Shown here one piece after another: positions 1 to 6,602 of a stretch of DNA of 7,496 nt. The notes below the pieces were generated by a model. It made no database searches. It was given only the letters and a program-made list of their open reading frames with translations, and had not been told where the DNA came from. Position 1 is the first letter of the stretch; every line of letters begins with the position of its first letter. Origin of the DNA: an uncultured Lysobacterales bacterium (GTDB lineage: Bacteria > Pseudomonadota > Gammaproteobacteria > Xanthomonadales > SZUA-36); assembly GCA_937995275.1 (NCBI GenBank), contig CALKKN010000223.1, positions 1-7,496 of the forward strand, in the 5' to 3' direction. A program made the translations under genes and the position numbers.

Positions 1-1
1 C

Positions 2-961
2 GCCACGGGCATACGCTCCGTGCGGGGTATCGAGACCGTCGTCACCGGCTTTCCACCGACACCCCGCCTCGCCGTCGTCAAGCTGGCCGAGACACAGATC
101 GGCTTTTTCACGCTTCCCGGTTTATTGCACGAGAGCGGCTACGACACACAGTTCTTTTACGGGGGCCGTGCGCATTTCGACAACATGCGGCGCTTTTTCA
201 TGAACAACGGTTTCCGCTCTATCGTCGATCAGGCGGATTTCGTGTCGCCCGAGTGGGTCGGCGCCTGGGGCGTCTCGGACGGAGATCTGTTCCGGCGAGC
301 GCACGAAGAATTCGAGTCGGCCGGGGATCAGCCCTTCTTTGCGCTGATTTTCACGACCACGCACCATGCGCCGTTCGAGATACCGGAGGGCAAGGTGAAG
401 CCGATCGACGGCGCGGACGGCGACCGGGCGACCGCCGTTCGTTACGCAGACCATGCGCTCGGACGGTTCCTCGACCTGGCGCGCCAATCGGATTATTGGC
501 AGGACACGGTTTTCTACATCACCGCCGACCACAACTCGCGGGTCTATGGCAACCCGTTGGTGCCGGTGCAGCGGTTTCACATTCCAGGCGCCATCGTGGG
601 CGGCGCCGTCGAGCCACGGCGCATACCGGGCATCACCAGTCAAATTGACATGTTGCCGACGCTCCTCTCGCTGATCGGCGTGGACGGCGCCCATCCGTCG
701 ATTGGGCGAGACCTGACGCGGCCGCAGTACAGCGGCGGGGCCGGCCGGGCCATGATGCAGTTCAACAGGCTGCAGGCCTATTTGGAGAACGACCGGGTCG
801 TGGTTCTGGCTCCTGACGAAGCGCCGCGCCATTTCCAGCTGCAACCGGCAACCGGTCAGCTATTCGAAACGGACGCCGATGCGGAACTCGCCCGCCGGGC
901 GTTGGCTTATGCGAGCTGGGGTCCGCTGACCATCAGGAACAATGCCTATCGAAGCCGCTAG
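2..961 (+). CDS. LTA synthase family / phosphoglycerol transferase-like protein (sulfatase fold), C-terminal part, 5' truncated by window edge
   Basis: The reading frame is open from base 2 and runs to TAG at 959-961. A GTG at 20 is an internal codon rather than the start, because the in-frame residues before it (A-T-G-I-R-S, then V-R-G-I-E) match the conserved T-G-x-R-[ST]-x-R-G-[LI]-E stretch that lies inside the LtaS/MdoB-type catalytic domain. The visible 319 codons carry further family landmarks: T-T-H-H-A-P-F (about nt 353-376), the metal-binding A-D-H-N (nt 524-535, D at 527, H at 530) and S-Q-I-D-M-L-P-T-L-L near nt 640, typical of alkaline-phosphatase/sulfatase-fold transferases. Family members are inner-membrane proteins with an N-terminal multi-helix anchor and an extracytoplasmic catalytic domain that moves phosphoglycerol or related groups. 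The anchor and the catalytic Thr would lie upstream of the window, so substrate cannot be judged. It converges on the minus-strand lipoate operon and is probably unrelated to it. Confidence 0.85.
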   Translation, partial: ATGIRSVRGIETVVTGFPPTPRLAVVKLAETQIGFFTLPGLLHESGYDTQFFYGGRAHFDNMRRFFMNNGFRSIVDQADFVSPEWVGAWGVSDGDLFRRAHEEFESAGDQPFFALIFTTTHHAPFEIPEGKVKPIDGADGDRATAVRYADHALGRFLDLARQSDYWQDTVFYITADHNSRVYGNPLVPVQRFHIPGAIVGGAVEPRRIPGITSQIDMLPTLLSLIGVDGAHPSIGRDLTRPQYSGGAGRAMMQFNRLQAYLENDRVVVLAPDEAPRHFQLQPATGQLFETDADAELARRALAYASWGPLTIRNNAYRSR

Positions 962-964
962 CTG

Positions 965-1029
965 CCCGGCGGTGTCCGCTGGCGCGTGGCCGGGACACCC
1001 TGATCCACGTCGCTCCGCCCGGGATCAGG
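965..1029. terminator. Convergent-gene junction with two adjacent hairpins, possible terminator region
   Basis: Between the stop of the LTA-synthase-like gene (961) and the stop of the amidotransferase-like gene (1025) lie two inverted repeats. GGTGTCC (971-977) pairs with GGACACC (993-999), with an alternative pairing CCCGGC (965-970)/GCCGGG (989-994). CCTGATCC (999-1006) pairs with GGATCAGG (1022-1029) as an 8-bp stem that overlaps the amidotransferase stop codon. Neither is followed by a run of T on either strand, so a classic intrinsic terminator is not shown. They may act as 3'-end stabilising or weak bidirectional terminator structures. Confidence 0.35.
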
Positions 1030-1750
1030 ATTTCAGGCTGAGCGGTATGCGCCGCCTGATACGCATTAGCCCGGTGACCTTGATGATGCCGGTCATGATC
1101 GGGACCAGGGCGTCCTCGATCTCCCGCGCCATGACCTGAAGGCGCTCCAGTTGAGGCGCCGGGTCCTCCGGGGCTTCCTCGAACTCCATGATCAGGTCCT
1201 CGGCCATGGCGGTCTTGAAGCCGGGATGCCCGCAGAAGCCCAGTGCATTGCTGCCCACCTGGAATGCGGCCGGCCGGTCCTTTTCGTCCACCGCCAGAAT
1301 CGTTGCGTCCGCCGGCGGCTGCGGGCGGTCGCGCATGTAGGTCACGTGGGGGAAGCGTTCCGGCAGGAAACCGCCCAGGGCGTCATCCTGCAGGCGGGTC
1401 GCATAGCCGGCCTCGAAGGACAGCGGCGCGGGCTCGGAGGCGCCACCGGCGGCAACGGCCAGGATCTGCGCGCCCAGGCCGATGCCGAGAACCGGCCGGC
1501 CCTGGTCCAGCATGTTCCGGGTCAACGCGATTTCGCCCTGCAGCGTCGGCACGTCGCGCCCACCCGCGCTGCCCCAGGGGCCGCCGCCGAGCAGGACCAG
1601 GCCGTCGCAGGTGTCCGTCGGGCCGGGGATCGTGCCCTGCTCCGTGAACGGGCGGAAGTAGCGGAACCGGATGCGGCGGCCCTCCAGGTGGTCCTCCAGC
1701 AGGCCGAGGTAGTCGGCCGAGGTGTGTTGGATGACATTGAGCAGGTTCAT
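1025..1750 (-). CDS. Class I glutamine amidotransferase-like protein with degenerate catalytic triad (probable pseudo-GATase), last gene of the lipoate operon
   Basis: 241 aa with a class I glutamine amidotransferase (GATase1, flavodoxin-like) fold pattern: L-V-L-L-G-G-G-P-W-G at residues 51-60 (oxyanion-side loop), the nucleophile-elbow region V-L-G-I-G-L-G-A-Q at 87-95, and G-F-C-G-H-P-G at 171-177. In active members the elbow reads G-x-C-x-G-x-Q and the distal motif H-P-E. Here the Cys position is Gly91 (codon GGC) and the Glu position is Gly177, while His175 remains. Glutaminase activity by the usual mechanism is therefore not expected. The C-terminal tail (about 196-241) is basic and hydrophobic, ending in an R-I-R-R-R-I-rich stretch. 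ATG at 1750 shares one base with the ligase TGA (TGATG), so translation is coupled. Amidotransferase-like genes are, as I recall, found in sHdr/LipS-type clusters, which supports a partner or scaffold role. The exact function is unknown. Confidence 0.85.
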   Translation of the reverse strand: MNLLNVIQHTSADYLGLLEDHLEGRRIRFRYFRPFTEQGTIPGPTDTCDGLVLLGGGPWGSAGGRDVPTLQGEIALTRNMLDQGRPVLGIGLGAQILAVAAGGASEPAPLSFEAGYATRLQDDALGGFLPERFPHVTYMRDRPQPPADATILAVDEKDRPAAFQVGSNALGFCGHPGFKTAMAEDLIMEFEEAPEDPAPQLERLQVMAREIEDALVPIMTGIIKVTGLMRIRRRIPLSLKS

Positions 1751-2829
1751 CAGTGCCTGTTAACACTAAGTGCGTCTGCGAAGGCCGCGACAAAATCGTC
1801 CGGGGAAACCGACAGCACCTCTACCCCGGTCCGACCGAAAAATTCCCGAACCGCGTCAGGCAGTTCATCCAGGTAGACGCCCCGCAGGTGCGCCTCGAGG
1901 TCGTAGATGACGCGGGGCGGCGTGACGAAAAAGTCCCCGGTAACCAGCGCCGCCCGCACCCGATTCTGCGCCGGCCCCTCGAGCCGCAGGTAGGCCGTAA
2001 TGGTGCCGCCGGGACACACCTGCCGGCCCGCGAGGTCGCCGCGCGCCGCGGGCGGCTCGTCGATCTCGTTGACGAACGACTCGGTGCCGATTTCCTTCCG
2101 GTACAGCTTCCGCGCCTGTTCCAGTTCGGCGGATTCCAGTTCCCCTGCCCGCGCCTCGAGCCCGAAACGTTCCGCGAAGGCGCCGGCGAGCGCCTGCTGG
2201 ACCACAGGCAGGTCCGGGGTATTGTCACCGAGCAGCTCGCGCAGCGTCACCACGCGCTGCTCCACGGAGTCCAGCTTACGCCTGGCCAGCTTGGCCTGCG
2301 GCACGCGCAGGGCCGCCATCATGACGCCCGGGTCCATGTCCACCAGCACCGTACCCTGGAAGAACAGGGTGTCGCCGTCGAAAAACCCGCCCGTTCCGCT
2401 GATCTTGCGCCCCTCGACCTCGATGTCGTTGCGCGGCCGGTAGCGGGCCTCGACACCGAGGGTGCTGAGCCCTTCCGCGGCCGCTTCGCAAATCGAACGC
2501 GTCAGCTCCGGCAGCGAACGGACCTCCAATGTCTTGCGGTCGAATGCCAGTTCCCAGCCGAGCAGGCCGGGGTCCATGAAAATCGCGCCGCCGCCGGTGA
2601 TGCGCCGCGCCAGCCCGATGCCATGGGCTGCGCAATAATCGAGTTCGATCTCCTGCCCCAGCGCCTGGTGCCGGCCGACCAGCGCGGTCGGCGGAAACCG
2701 CAGGAACCGGAGCGTATCCGGCACGCGCCCTGCCTGCCGGGCCTCGATGATCGCCTGCCCGATGGCGATGTTGAGGCGTCCTTCGAGGACGCCGGTGTCG
2801 ATGATGCGTAGTGTTCTGTTCTCAGGCAT
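1750..2829 (-). CDS. slpl(AB): Lipoate (octanoate):protein ligase with fused C-terminal LplB-like domain, sLpl(AB) type
   Basis: 359 aa, the length of a ligase carrying both the catalytic LplA domain and the C-terminal accessory domain. The catalytic domain shows R-F-P-P-T-A-L-V-G-R-H-Q (44-55), the binding loop R-R-I-T-G-G-G-A-I-F (75-84) followed by M-D-P-G where many family members have H-D-x-G, N-D at 134-135, and the adenylate-site K-I-S-G-T-G with catalytic Lys142. The C-terminal part (about 235-359), containing K-L-Y-R-K-E, resembles the LplB accessory domain. Established for this family: ATP-dependent attachment of lipoate or octanoate to the lysine of lipoyl-domain proteins. With two radical SAM genes directly upstream, it most likely loads octanoate for sulfur insertion in the sLpl(AB)-LipS1/LipS2 route rather than acting as a plain scavenging ligase. 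It overlaps the next gene by one base. The start ATG at 2829 has only a weak ribosome-binding site (GAGC-like). Cytosolic. Confidence 0.88.
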   Translation of the reverse strand: MPENRTLRIIDTGVLEGRLNIAIGQAIIEARQAGRVPDTLRFLRFPPTALVGRHQALGQEIELDYCAAHGIGLARRITGGGAIFMDPGLLGWELAFDRKTLEVRSLPELTRSICEAAAEGLSTLGVEARYRPRNDIEVEGRKISGTGGFFDGDTLFFQGTVLVDMDPGVMMAALRVPQAKLARRKLDSVEQRVVTLRELLGDNTPDLPVVQQALAGAFAERFGLEARAGELESAELEQARKLYRKEIGTESFVNEIDEPPAARGDLAGRQVCPGGTITAYLRLEGPAQNRVRAALVTGDFFVTPPRVIYDLEAHLRGVYLDELPDAVREFFGRTGVEVLSVSPDDFVAAFADALSVNRH

Positions 2830-2900
2830 CGGTACTGCTCAAATCATCAGAATCCGGGGTGAGCGCCAAGGGGTGACGGGTGACCTGTTTCATCCTGCCA

Positions 2901-2966
2901 TGCCGGCCCTGCGGGCTTCCCTCGCGGCTGAAGCCGCTCCTACAGCCGCTCCCACAGGGCCGGGCA
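2901..2966. repeat. REP-like composite palindrome inside the lipoate operon
   Basis: The core GCGGCTGAAGCCGC (2924-2937; stem GCGGCT/AGCCGC with a 2-base loop, or five pairs with a 4-base loop) lies within a motif that on the minus strand reads GTAGGAGCGGCTTCAGCCGCGA, the wording of a REP/extragenic palindrome common in gammaproteobacterial genomes. A degenerate tandem half-copy follows: AGCCGCTCCTACA at 2932-2944 and AGCCGCTCCCACA at 2944-2956. Outer arms TGCCGGCCCTG (2901-2911) and CAGGGCCGGGCA (2955-2966) pair with a single bulged G, making the whole element one large imperfect stem-loop. It fills the 150-bp gap between the radical SAM stop and the ligase start. It may stabilise or segment the mRNA. 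Recognition of the repeat wording is from memory; genome copy number is not visible here. Confidence 0.7.
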
Positions 2967-2979
2967 CCAAAGCCTGCAT

Positions 2980-4251
2980 TCAGACAAGGCGGTGCGGAAT
3001 GCCGAGCTGCTTGCGGACCTTCTTGACGTCCTTGCGCTCCAGCGCGAAGGGATAGCTGGCGATGTCGCTGGGCGGCGAATCCCCGTAGGGCCGATCGCAG
3101 GCCGAGACGTCTTCCTGCACCTTGCCCGGGCAGCCCGAGGTCCGGAACGGCAGCCCCGAGTCGATGATGTCGTCCAGCTCGCCGCCGGGCAGGCCGAAAT
3201 CCATCAGGCGACCCTGGTCGTCGAACGTCATGTGGTCGACGCGGGCGTCCCGGTAGTCGATCAGGTAACGGCCGAGCTGCACCCGCCGCCACTGGTCGCG
3301 GGGCGTCGCGGGCAGGTGGTCCATCAGCGACCCGTCCTCGGGGAAGAAACAGAACATGTGGTTGTGGCCGCCCAGATCCACGATGCGCTGCACCAGCCGC
3401 AGCACATCGTGCTCGGTTTCGCCCATACCGACGATGATGTGCACGCCGAACTTCTCCGGACCGAAGATATCGCGTGCGTCGAGCAGCACCTCCCAGTACT
3501 TGTCCCACTTGTGCGGCGACTGCACGCCCTTGCCCCGGGTGCGGTCGAAGATCTCCGGCGTGGCGGCGTCGAGCGCGACTGTGAAAATGTCCGCGCCGAG
3601 GTCCTTCAGCCGCTGCACGTCGGCGCGGCCCATCGTGGTCGGGTTGGACAGGATGGACACCGGAATCGTTTCGGGGTCGATGCGCGAGGTCCACTTCTTC
3701 AGCACCGCGACCGTGTCGTCATCAGACCGCGGATGCGTGATCATCGAGATGCACATGCGGTGGAAGGGGCTGCCCGGGCCGCCCTCCCGCTCGTTCGTCG
3801 CGACCTTGTCCACGATCACGTCCATCGGCACCGCCGGCCAGTCGACGCGAATGAAATTGCGGTCGGCGTAGTCGCGCTCCGCCTCGCGGTGCCGCGCCAG
3901 GCCGCAATAGGCGCAGTTGGCGCGGCAGCCCTCGGGATAGGTCAGCAGCAGGTTCAGGCAGCGCGTGCAGGAACAGCGGTACATGCGGCCGTCGGTGACG
4001 CCGAGCGTGATGGCCGCGGCGGTGGACATCTGCACGTATTCCGGCGAGCGCATGTGCGGGGTCAGTATGCTGTAGTCGGGGCGGTACACGCCCTGCGGCG
4101 CGACGTTGCTGGATTTGACGCGGGCCCCGTTCTGCATCGCCCTGGGCGTTTTGCCGGGCGCGCGCGGCTCCATGATGTCGTACGGGTTGAAGTCCAGTCC
4201 GTCCCGGCCGCCGTCGGCCGGCTGGGCACCCTCGGTTTTGACGCAACTCAT
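2980..4251 (-). CDS. Radical SAM protein, lipoyl synthase component of LipS1/LipS2 type (423 aa; which paralogue not resolved)
   Basis: The radical SAM signature C-x3-C-x2-C is C109-R-A-N-C113-A-Y-C116. Directly before it lies C93-S-C95-T-R-C98, and near the C-terminus S-G-C374-P-G and C385-D-R-P-Y-G-D. These extra cysteines are well placed to hold an auxiliary Fe-S cluster, as needed by sulfur-inserting enzymes of the lipoyl/biotin synthase kind. The D-R-P-Y-G-D-S-P tail is reminiscent of the C-terminal Arg/Ser-containing motif of sulfur-inserting enzymes, but that comparison is only by eye. Established for the family: LipS1 and LipS2 together insert two sulfurs into protein-bound octanoate. 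It lies 24 nt after the other radical SAM gene and before the ligase, which fixes the pathway assignment. ATG at 4251 is chosen because GGAGGGAG lies 7 nt upstream (4266-4259). The first about 55 residues are poorly conserved in appearance. Biotin synthase is a weaker alternative; no bio genes are nearby. Confidence 0.85.
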   Translation of the reverse strand: MSCVKTEGAQPADGGRDGLDFNPYDIMEPRAPGKTPRAMQNGARVKSSNVAPQGVYRPDYSILTPHMRSPEYVQMSTAAAITLGVTDGRMYRCSCTRCLNLLLTYPEGCRANCAYCGLARHREAERDYADRNFIRVDWPAVPMDVIVDKVATNEREGGPGSPFHRMCISMITHPRSDDDTVAVLKKWTSRIDPETIPVSILSNPTTMGRADVQRLKDLGADIFTVALDAATPEIFDRTRGKGVQSPHKWDKYWEVLLDARDIFGPEKFGVHIIVGMGETEHDVLRLVQRIVDLGGHNHMFCFFPEDGSLMDHLPATPRDQWRRVQLGRYLIDYRDARVDHMTFDDQGRLMDFGLPGGELDDIIDSGLPFRTSGCPGKVQEDVSACDRPYGDSPPSDIASYPFALERKDVKKVRKQLGIPHRLV

Positions 4252-4258
4252 TGGCGGT

Positions 4259-4266
4259 CTCCCTCC
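4259..4266 (-). promoter_or_regulatory. Strong Shine-Dalgarno of the 423-aa radical SAM gene
   Basis: On the minus strand GGAGGGAG occupies 4266-4259, seven bases before ATG at 4251. It is the clearest ribosome-binding site in this operon and decides the start codon. The adjacent gene junctions rely on overlap or weak sites instead. Confidence 0.75.
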
Positions 4267-4275
4267 GAATTACTG

Positions 4276-5328
4276 TCAGGCCGCGCAGCTCGAGCCGGCC
4301 AGAGTGGCGATGCTGTTGCTCGCCGTGTTTTCGCCAAGCTTGATCGAGCAGCAGGCATGGGCCTGGTGGAACGGCCGGCCGGTCATGCCGGCCACCGCGA
4401 CGGCGCCGTCCGCCGGGAAGGCGATGCCGTCGAGGCCGGCCATGACGGCGTAGGCGTCGGTCACGCGTTTGTGCATGCCGGGCGGGCGGGCGCAGCCCAG
4501 CAGCACCTGTCGGTCAGGCAGGCGGCGCCGCGCCTCGAGAAAGATACGGCCGACCTCCGCGGTGTCGGGCGTGGCGAAGGTGCCCGGTTTGGCGTAGAAC
4601 GGCATGATCACGACCAGCACCAGGGCCTTGGTGTCGTGGCGGCTCAGGATGTCCAGGGCGTTCTCCTCGCCCAGGATGCGGCCATAGTGCAGGCCAATCA
4701 CGATGTGTGGGGAAATCTGCATGCTCGTGCTGCACAGGGCCGCCACCGTGGCCTCGAAGTCGTCCACCGGGCGGTCGAGGTGATAGACGTCGCGGATGGT
4801 TTCCTCGGCGCCGATGATGTCCAGCATGGCCACGTCGACGCCGGCCGCCTCCATCTCCTTCGCACCCGCTTCGTCGGTCAGCGCGGTGTGGATGGCGATC
4901 CGCAGGTGGGGGAAATCCCGCTTGAGCTTTTCCACCACCGGGTAAAAACGTGAATACCGGATTTCGTTCCGTTTGTTGGACCCGCCCGAAAGCAGAAAGC
5001 CCTGCAGGTTCTCGGTTTCGATCAGGTGCCGGACCTTGCGGTCGAGGTGCTCCGGCTTGACGGCCGGGATCATGGGCTCGAGGATACGTGCCTCGCAATG
5101 ATCGCACATCAGCGCGCAGCCGCCGGCCGTGATCGAAAACGCCGGAAAACTGTTTTTTCCGCAACTCTGCAGTTCGCTGCTTTCGTATTCCTTGAAGGTC
5201 GGCGTCGAGAACCGCACCAGGCGCTGCCGGCTGGCCAGTCCGGCGCGTTCCATTTCGGCCACCAGGCCGGCATCGAAGTCGGCATCCTCGAATTCCTCGA
5301 TCGTTTCCAGGGTGTCAATCCAGCTCAT
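4276..5328 (-). CDS. Radical SAM protein, lipoyl synthase component of LipS1/LipS2 type (350 aa, COG1856-like; which paralogue not resolved)
   Basis: 350 aa. The radical SAM cluster motif is C71-A-L-M-C75-D-H-C78, preceded by F-P-A-F-S-I-T-A-G-G. Downstream come L-L-S-G-G-S (SAM-binding GGE-type position), H-T-A-L-T-D, D-I-I-G-A, and G-L-H-Y-G. Extra cysteines at C56 (L-Q-S-C-G-K), C279 (G-C-A-R-P-P-G) and C326-C327 near the end are candidate auxiliary-cluster ligands. This layout resembles the COG1856-type radical SAM family. Paired with the next radical SAM gene and a fused lipoate ligase, it is best read as half of the two-protein lipoyl synthase. ATG at 5328 overlaps the TGA of the deacetylase-like gene by four bases (ATGA), indicating translational coupling. 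The last about 20 residues are Ala/Ser-rich with one more Cys (C348). I cannot decide from sequence whether it is the protein named LipS1 or LipS2. Confidence 0.85.
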   Translation of the reverse strand: MSWIDTLETIEEFEDADFDAGLVAEMERAGLASRQRLVRFSTPTFKEYESSELQSCGKNSFPAFSITAGGCALMCDHCEARILEPMIPAVKPEHLDRKVRHLIETENLQGFLLSGGSNKRNEIRYSRFYPVVEKLKRDFPHLRIAIHTALTDEAGAKEMEAAGVDVAMLDIIGAEETIRDVYHLDRPVDDFEATVAALCSTSMQISPHIVIGLHYGRILGEENALDILSRHDTKALVLVVIMPFYAKPGTFATPDTAEVGRIFLEARRRLPDRQVLLGCARPPGMHKRVTDAYAVMAGLDGIAFPADGAVAVAGMTGRPFHQAHACCSIKLGENTASNSIATLAGSSCAA

Positions 5329-6512
5329 TGCGCCCGCCTGTCCAGATAGTCCGTCTGTTCCAATGTATCACGCGATTCGCTCAAAACAAGCGCCGGCAGG
5401 CGCTCGACCTCCGGGCGCACCGCCCCGCTATTGGGTTCGTCCGCCAGTGTCGTGGTCCAGGCCTCGGGCACCTCGTCGTCGTCGATCAGGTCGCACTCGA
5501 GGCTGCGCAGGAAATCCTCGGCGGCGGGCGGCAGGCCGGCGGGAATCGCCCGGCCATTCAGCCTGCCCCACAAACCGCTCCAGCACCGAATGACCGTCCA
5601 GGGATTGTAGCCGCCGCCGCCCAGCACCACGGCCCGGGGACAATCGGCAACCAGTTGCTCCACTGCCCGCCACAGGCCCGTATTGCTGAGCTCGAGGCGC
5701 GACAGGGGATCGCCGGCCAGGCCATCCACCCCGCAGGTCACCACCAGCGCCTGCGGCTCGAAAGCCCGGGCCAGCGGCATGACTGCCTGCTCCATCAGGA
5801 AATCCAGCTCACGGTCATTGAATCCGCAGGGCACCGGCAGGTTGCGGGCGCCGCCGGCCGCGCGGTCGTCCACCAACCCCGAATGCGGCCAGCGTCTCTC
5901 CTCGTGAATGGAAACGGTCAGTACGCGCGGATCGTCGGCGAAGGCATCCTGGACACCGTCGCCATGATGCGCGTCGAGGTCCACGTACAGCACCCGCTCC
6001 ACGCCGTGCGCCAGGAAGGTCAACACCGCGAATACCGGGTCGTTGAAATAGCAGAAACCGCTGGCGCGGTCGGCACGGCCGTGATGCGTGCCGCCGGACG
6101 GGTGGAATACCACGTGACCTTCCAGGGCGAGTTCGGCGGCGTGGATCGAGCCGCCCACCGCAGTCGCGGCACGCCGGAACAGGCCGGGGAACAGGGGGTT
6201 CTCCATGGTGCCGATGCGATAGCGCTGGCGGACTTCCGGCCCAACCCTGCCGCTCGCGTCCGCCGCCCGGAGTGCCTCGACGTAATCGGCATCGTGGAAC
6301 GCGAGCAGTTGTTCCGTGGTCGCCCGCGGGCTCTCGCAATATTGTCCCGGATCGAACCACCCCAGCAGGCGGCACATATCGACGACGCCGGCAACGCGGA
6401 TGATCGAGAGCGGATGGTGTTTGCCGAATGCCGGCCGCCGGTAGACGTCGCTGCCCACAAACAGGGCCTGGCGGGAACGCTCGGGGGGCGGCTCGGTACC
6501 GAGGGAATTCAT
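5325..6512 (-). CDS. Histone deacetylase/AcuC-family Zn-dependent deacylase, first gene of the lipoate operon
   Basis: 395 aa from ATG at 6512 with the arginase/deacetylase fold motifs complete: F-G-K-H-H-P-L near the N-terminus (29-35), S-G-G-T-H143-H144 (catalytic His dyad), Y-V-D178-L-D180-A-H182-H183-G-D185-G, G-V-D263-G-L-A-G-D-P and G-G-G-G-Y302-N. By comparison with HDAC8, D180, H182 and D263 should bind zinc and Y302 is the transition-state tyrosine, so the protein looks catalytically competent. Family members remove acetyl or other acyl groups from lysine or polyamines. No signal peptide is seen, so it is cytosolic. The frame stays open upstream to 7166, but that part is antisense to dsrE3 and tusA; family similarity starts near residue 17, hence ATG 6512. 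The ribosome site there is weak. ATGA overlap with the radical SAM gene suggests a role tied to lipoylation, possibly removing acyl or lipoyl groups. That role is inference. Confidence 0.9.
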   Translation of the reverse strand: MNSLGTEPPPERSRQALFVGSDVYRRPAFGKHHPLSIIRVAGVVDMCRLLGWFDPGQYCESPRATTEQLLAFHDADYVEALRAADASGRVGPEVRQRYRIGTMENPLFPGLFRRAATAVGGSIHAAELALEGHVVFHPSGGTHHGRADRASGFCYFNDPVFAVLTFLAHGVERVLYVDLDAHHGDGVQDAFADDPRVLTVSIHEERRWPHSGLVDDRAAGGARNLPVPCGFNDRELDFLMEQAVMPLARAFEPQALVVTCGVDGLAGDPLSRLELSNTGLWRAVEQLVADCPRAVVLGGGGYNPWTVIRCWSGLWGRLNGRAIPAGLPPAAEDFLRSLECDLIDDDEVPEAWTTTLADEPNSGAVRPEVERLPALVLSESRDTLEQTDYLDRRAQ

Positions 6513-6533
6513 GGCCCGGTCATAGTATTCGAT

Positions 6534-6562
6534 TTTACTAATAAATGAAAACTGTATATACT
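6534..6562 (+). promoter_or_regulatory. Candidate sigma70-type promoter for dsrE3-tusA
   Basis: TTTACT (6534-6539), a 17-base spacer and TATACT (6557-6562) fit a -35/-10 pair (four of six and five of six matches). The stretch is conspicuously AT-rich against the GC-rich surroundings, and lies in the 90-bp divergent gap between the deacetylase-like start (6512) and dsrE3 (6603). The minus-strand promoter must occupy the same gap; a TAAAAT box can be read on that strand, without a good -35 partner. Confidence 0.55.
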
Positions 6563-6587
6563 GAAAGGCCGTTATCGCCACCCTTTT

Positions 6588-6592
6588 GGAGG
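6588..6592 (+). promoter_or_regulatory. Shine-Dalgarno of dsrE3-like gene
   Basis: GGAGG at 6588-6592, ten bases before ATG 6603. The spacing is slightly long but the match is full, and it supports this start over the upstream ATG at 6545, which is in another frame. Confidence 0.6.
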
Positions 6593-6602
6593 CTCCCAGA
6601 CC

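Noticed and set aside
20..22. GTG at 20 as true start of the LTA-synthase-like gene
   Set aside because: The frame is open to the window edge, and the residues before it belong to a conserved internal motif; a real start here would lack the membrane anchor and the catalytic threonine.
1753..2811. 352-aa open frame on + opposite the lipoate ligase
   Set aside because: Almost exact antisense mirror of the ligase, Arg/Pro/His-rich, with no recognisable motif or ribosome site.
2992..4953. 653-aa open frame on + across both radical SAM genes
   Set aside because: It is a shadow of high-GC codon use opposite two genes with clear motifs; its Arg/His/Val-rich translation shows no domain.
2980..5328. 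Biotin synthase or tRNA methylthiotransferase identity for the radical SAM genes
   Set aside because: No biotin genes nearby and no methylthiotransferase N-terminal or TRAM pattern; the fused lipoate ligase next door favours LipS1/LipS2.
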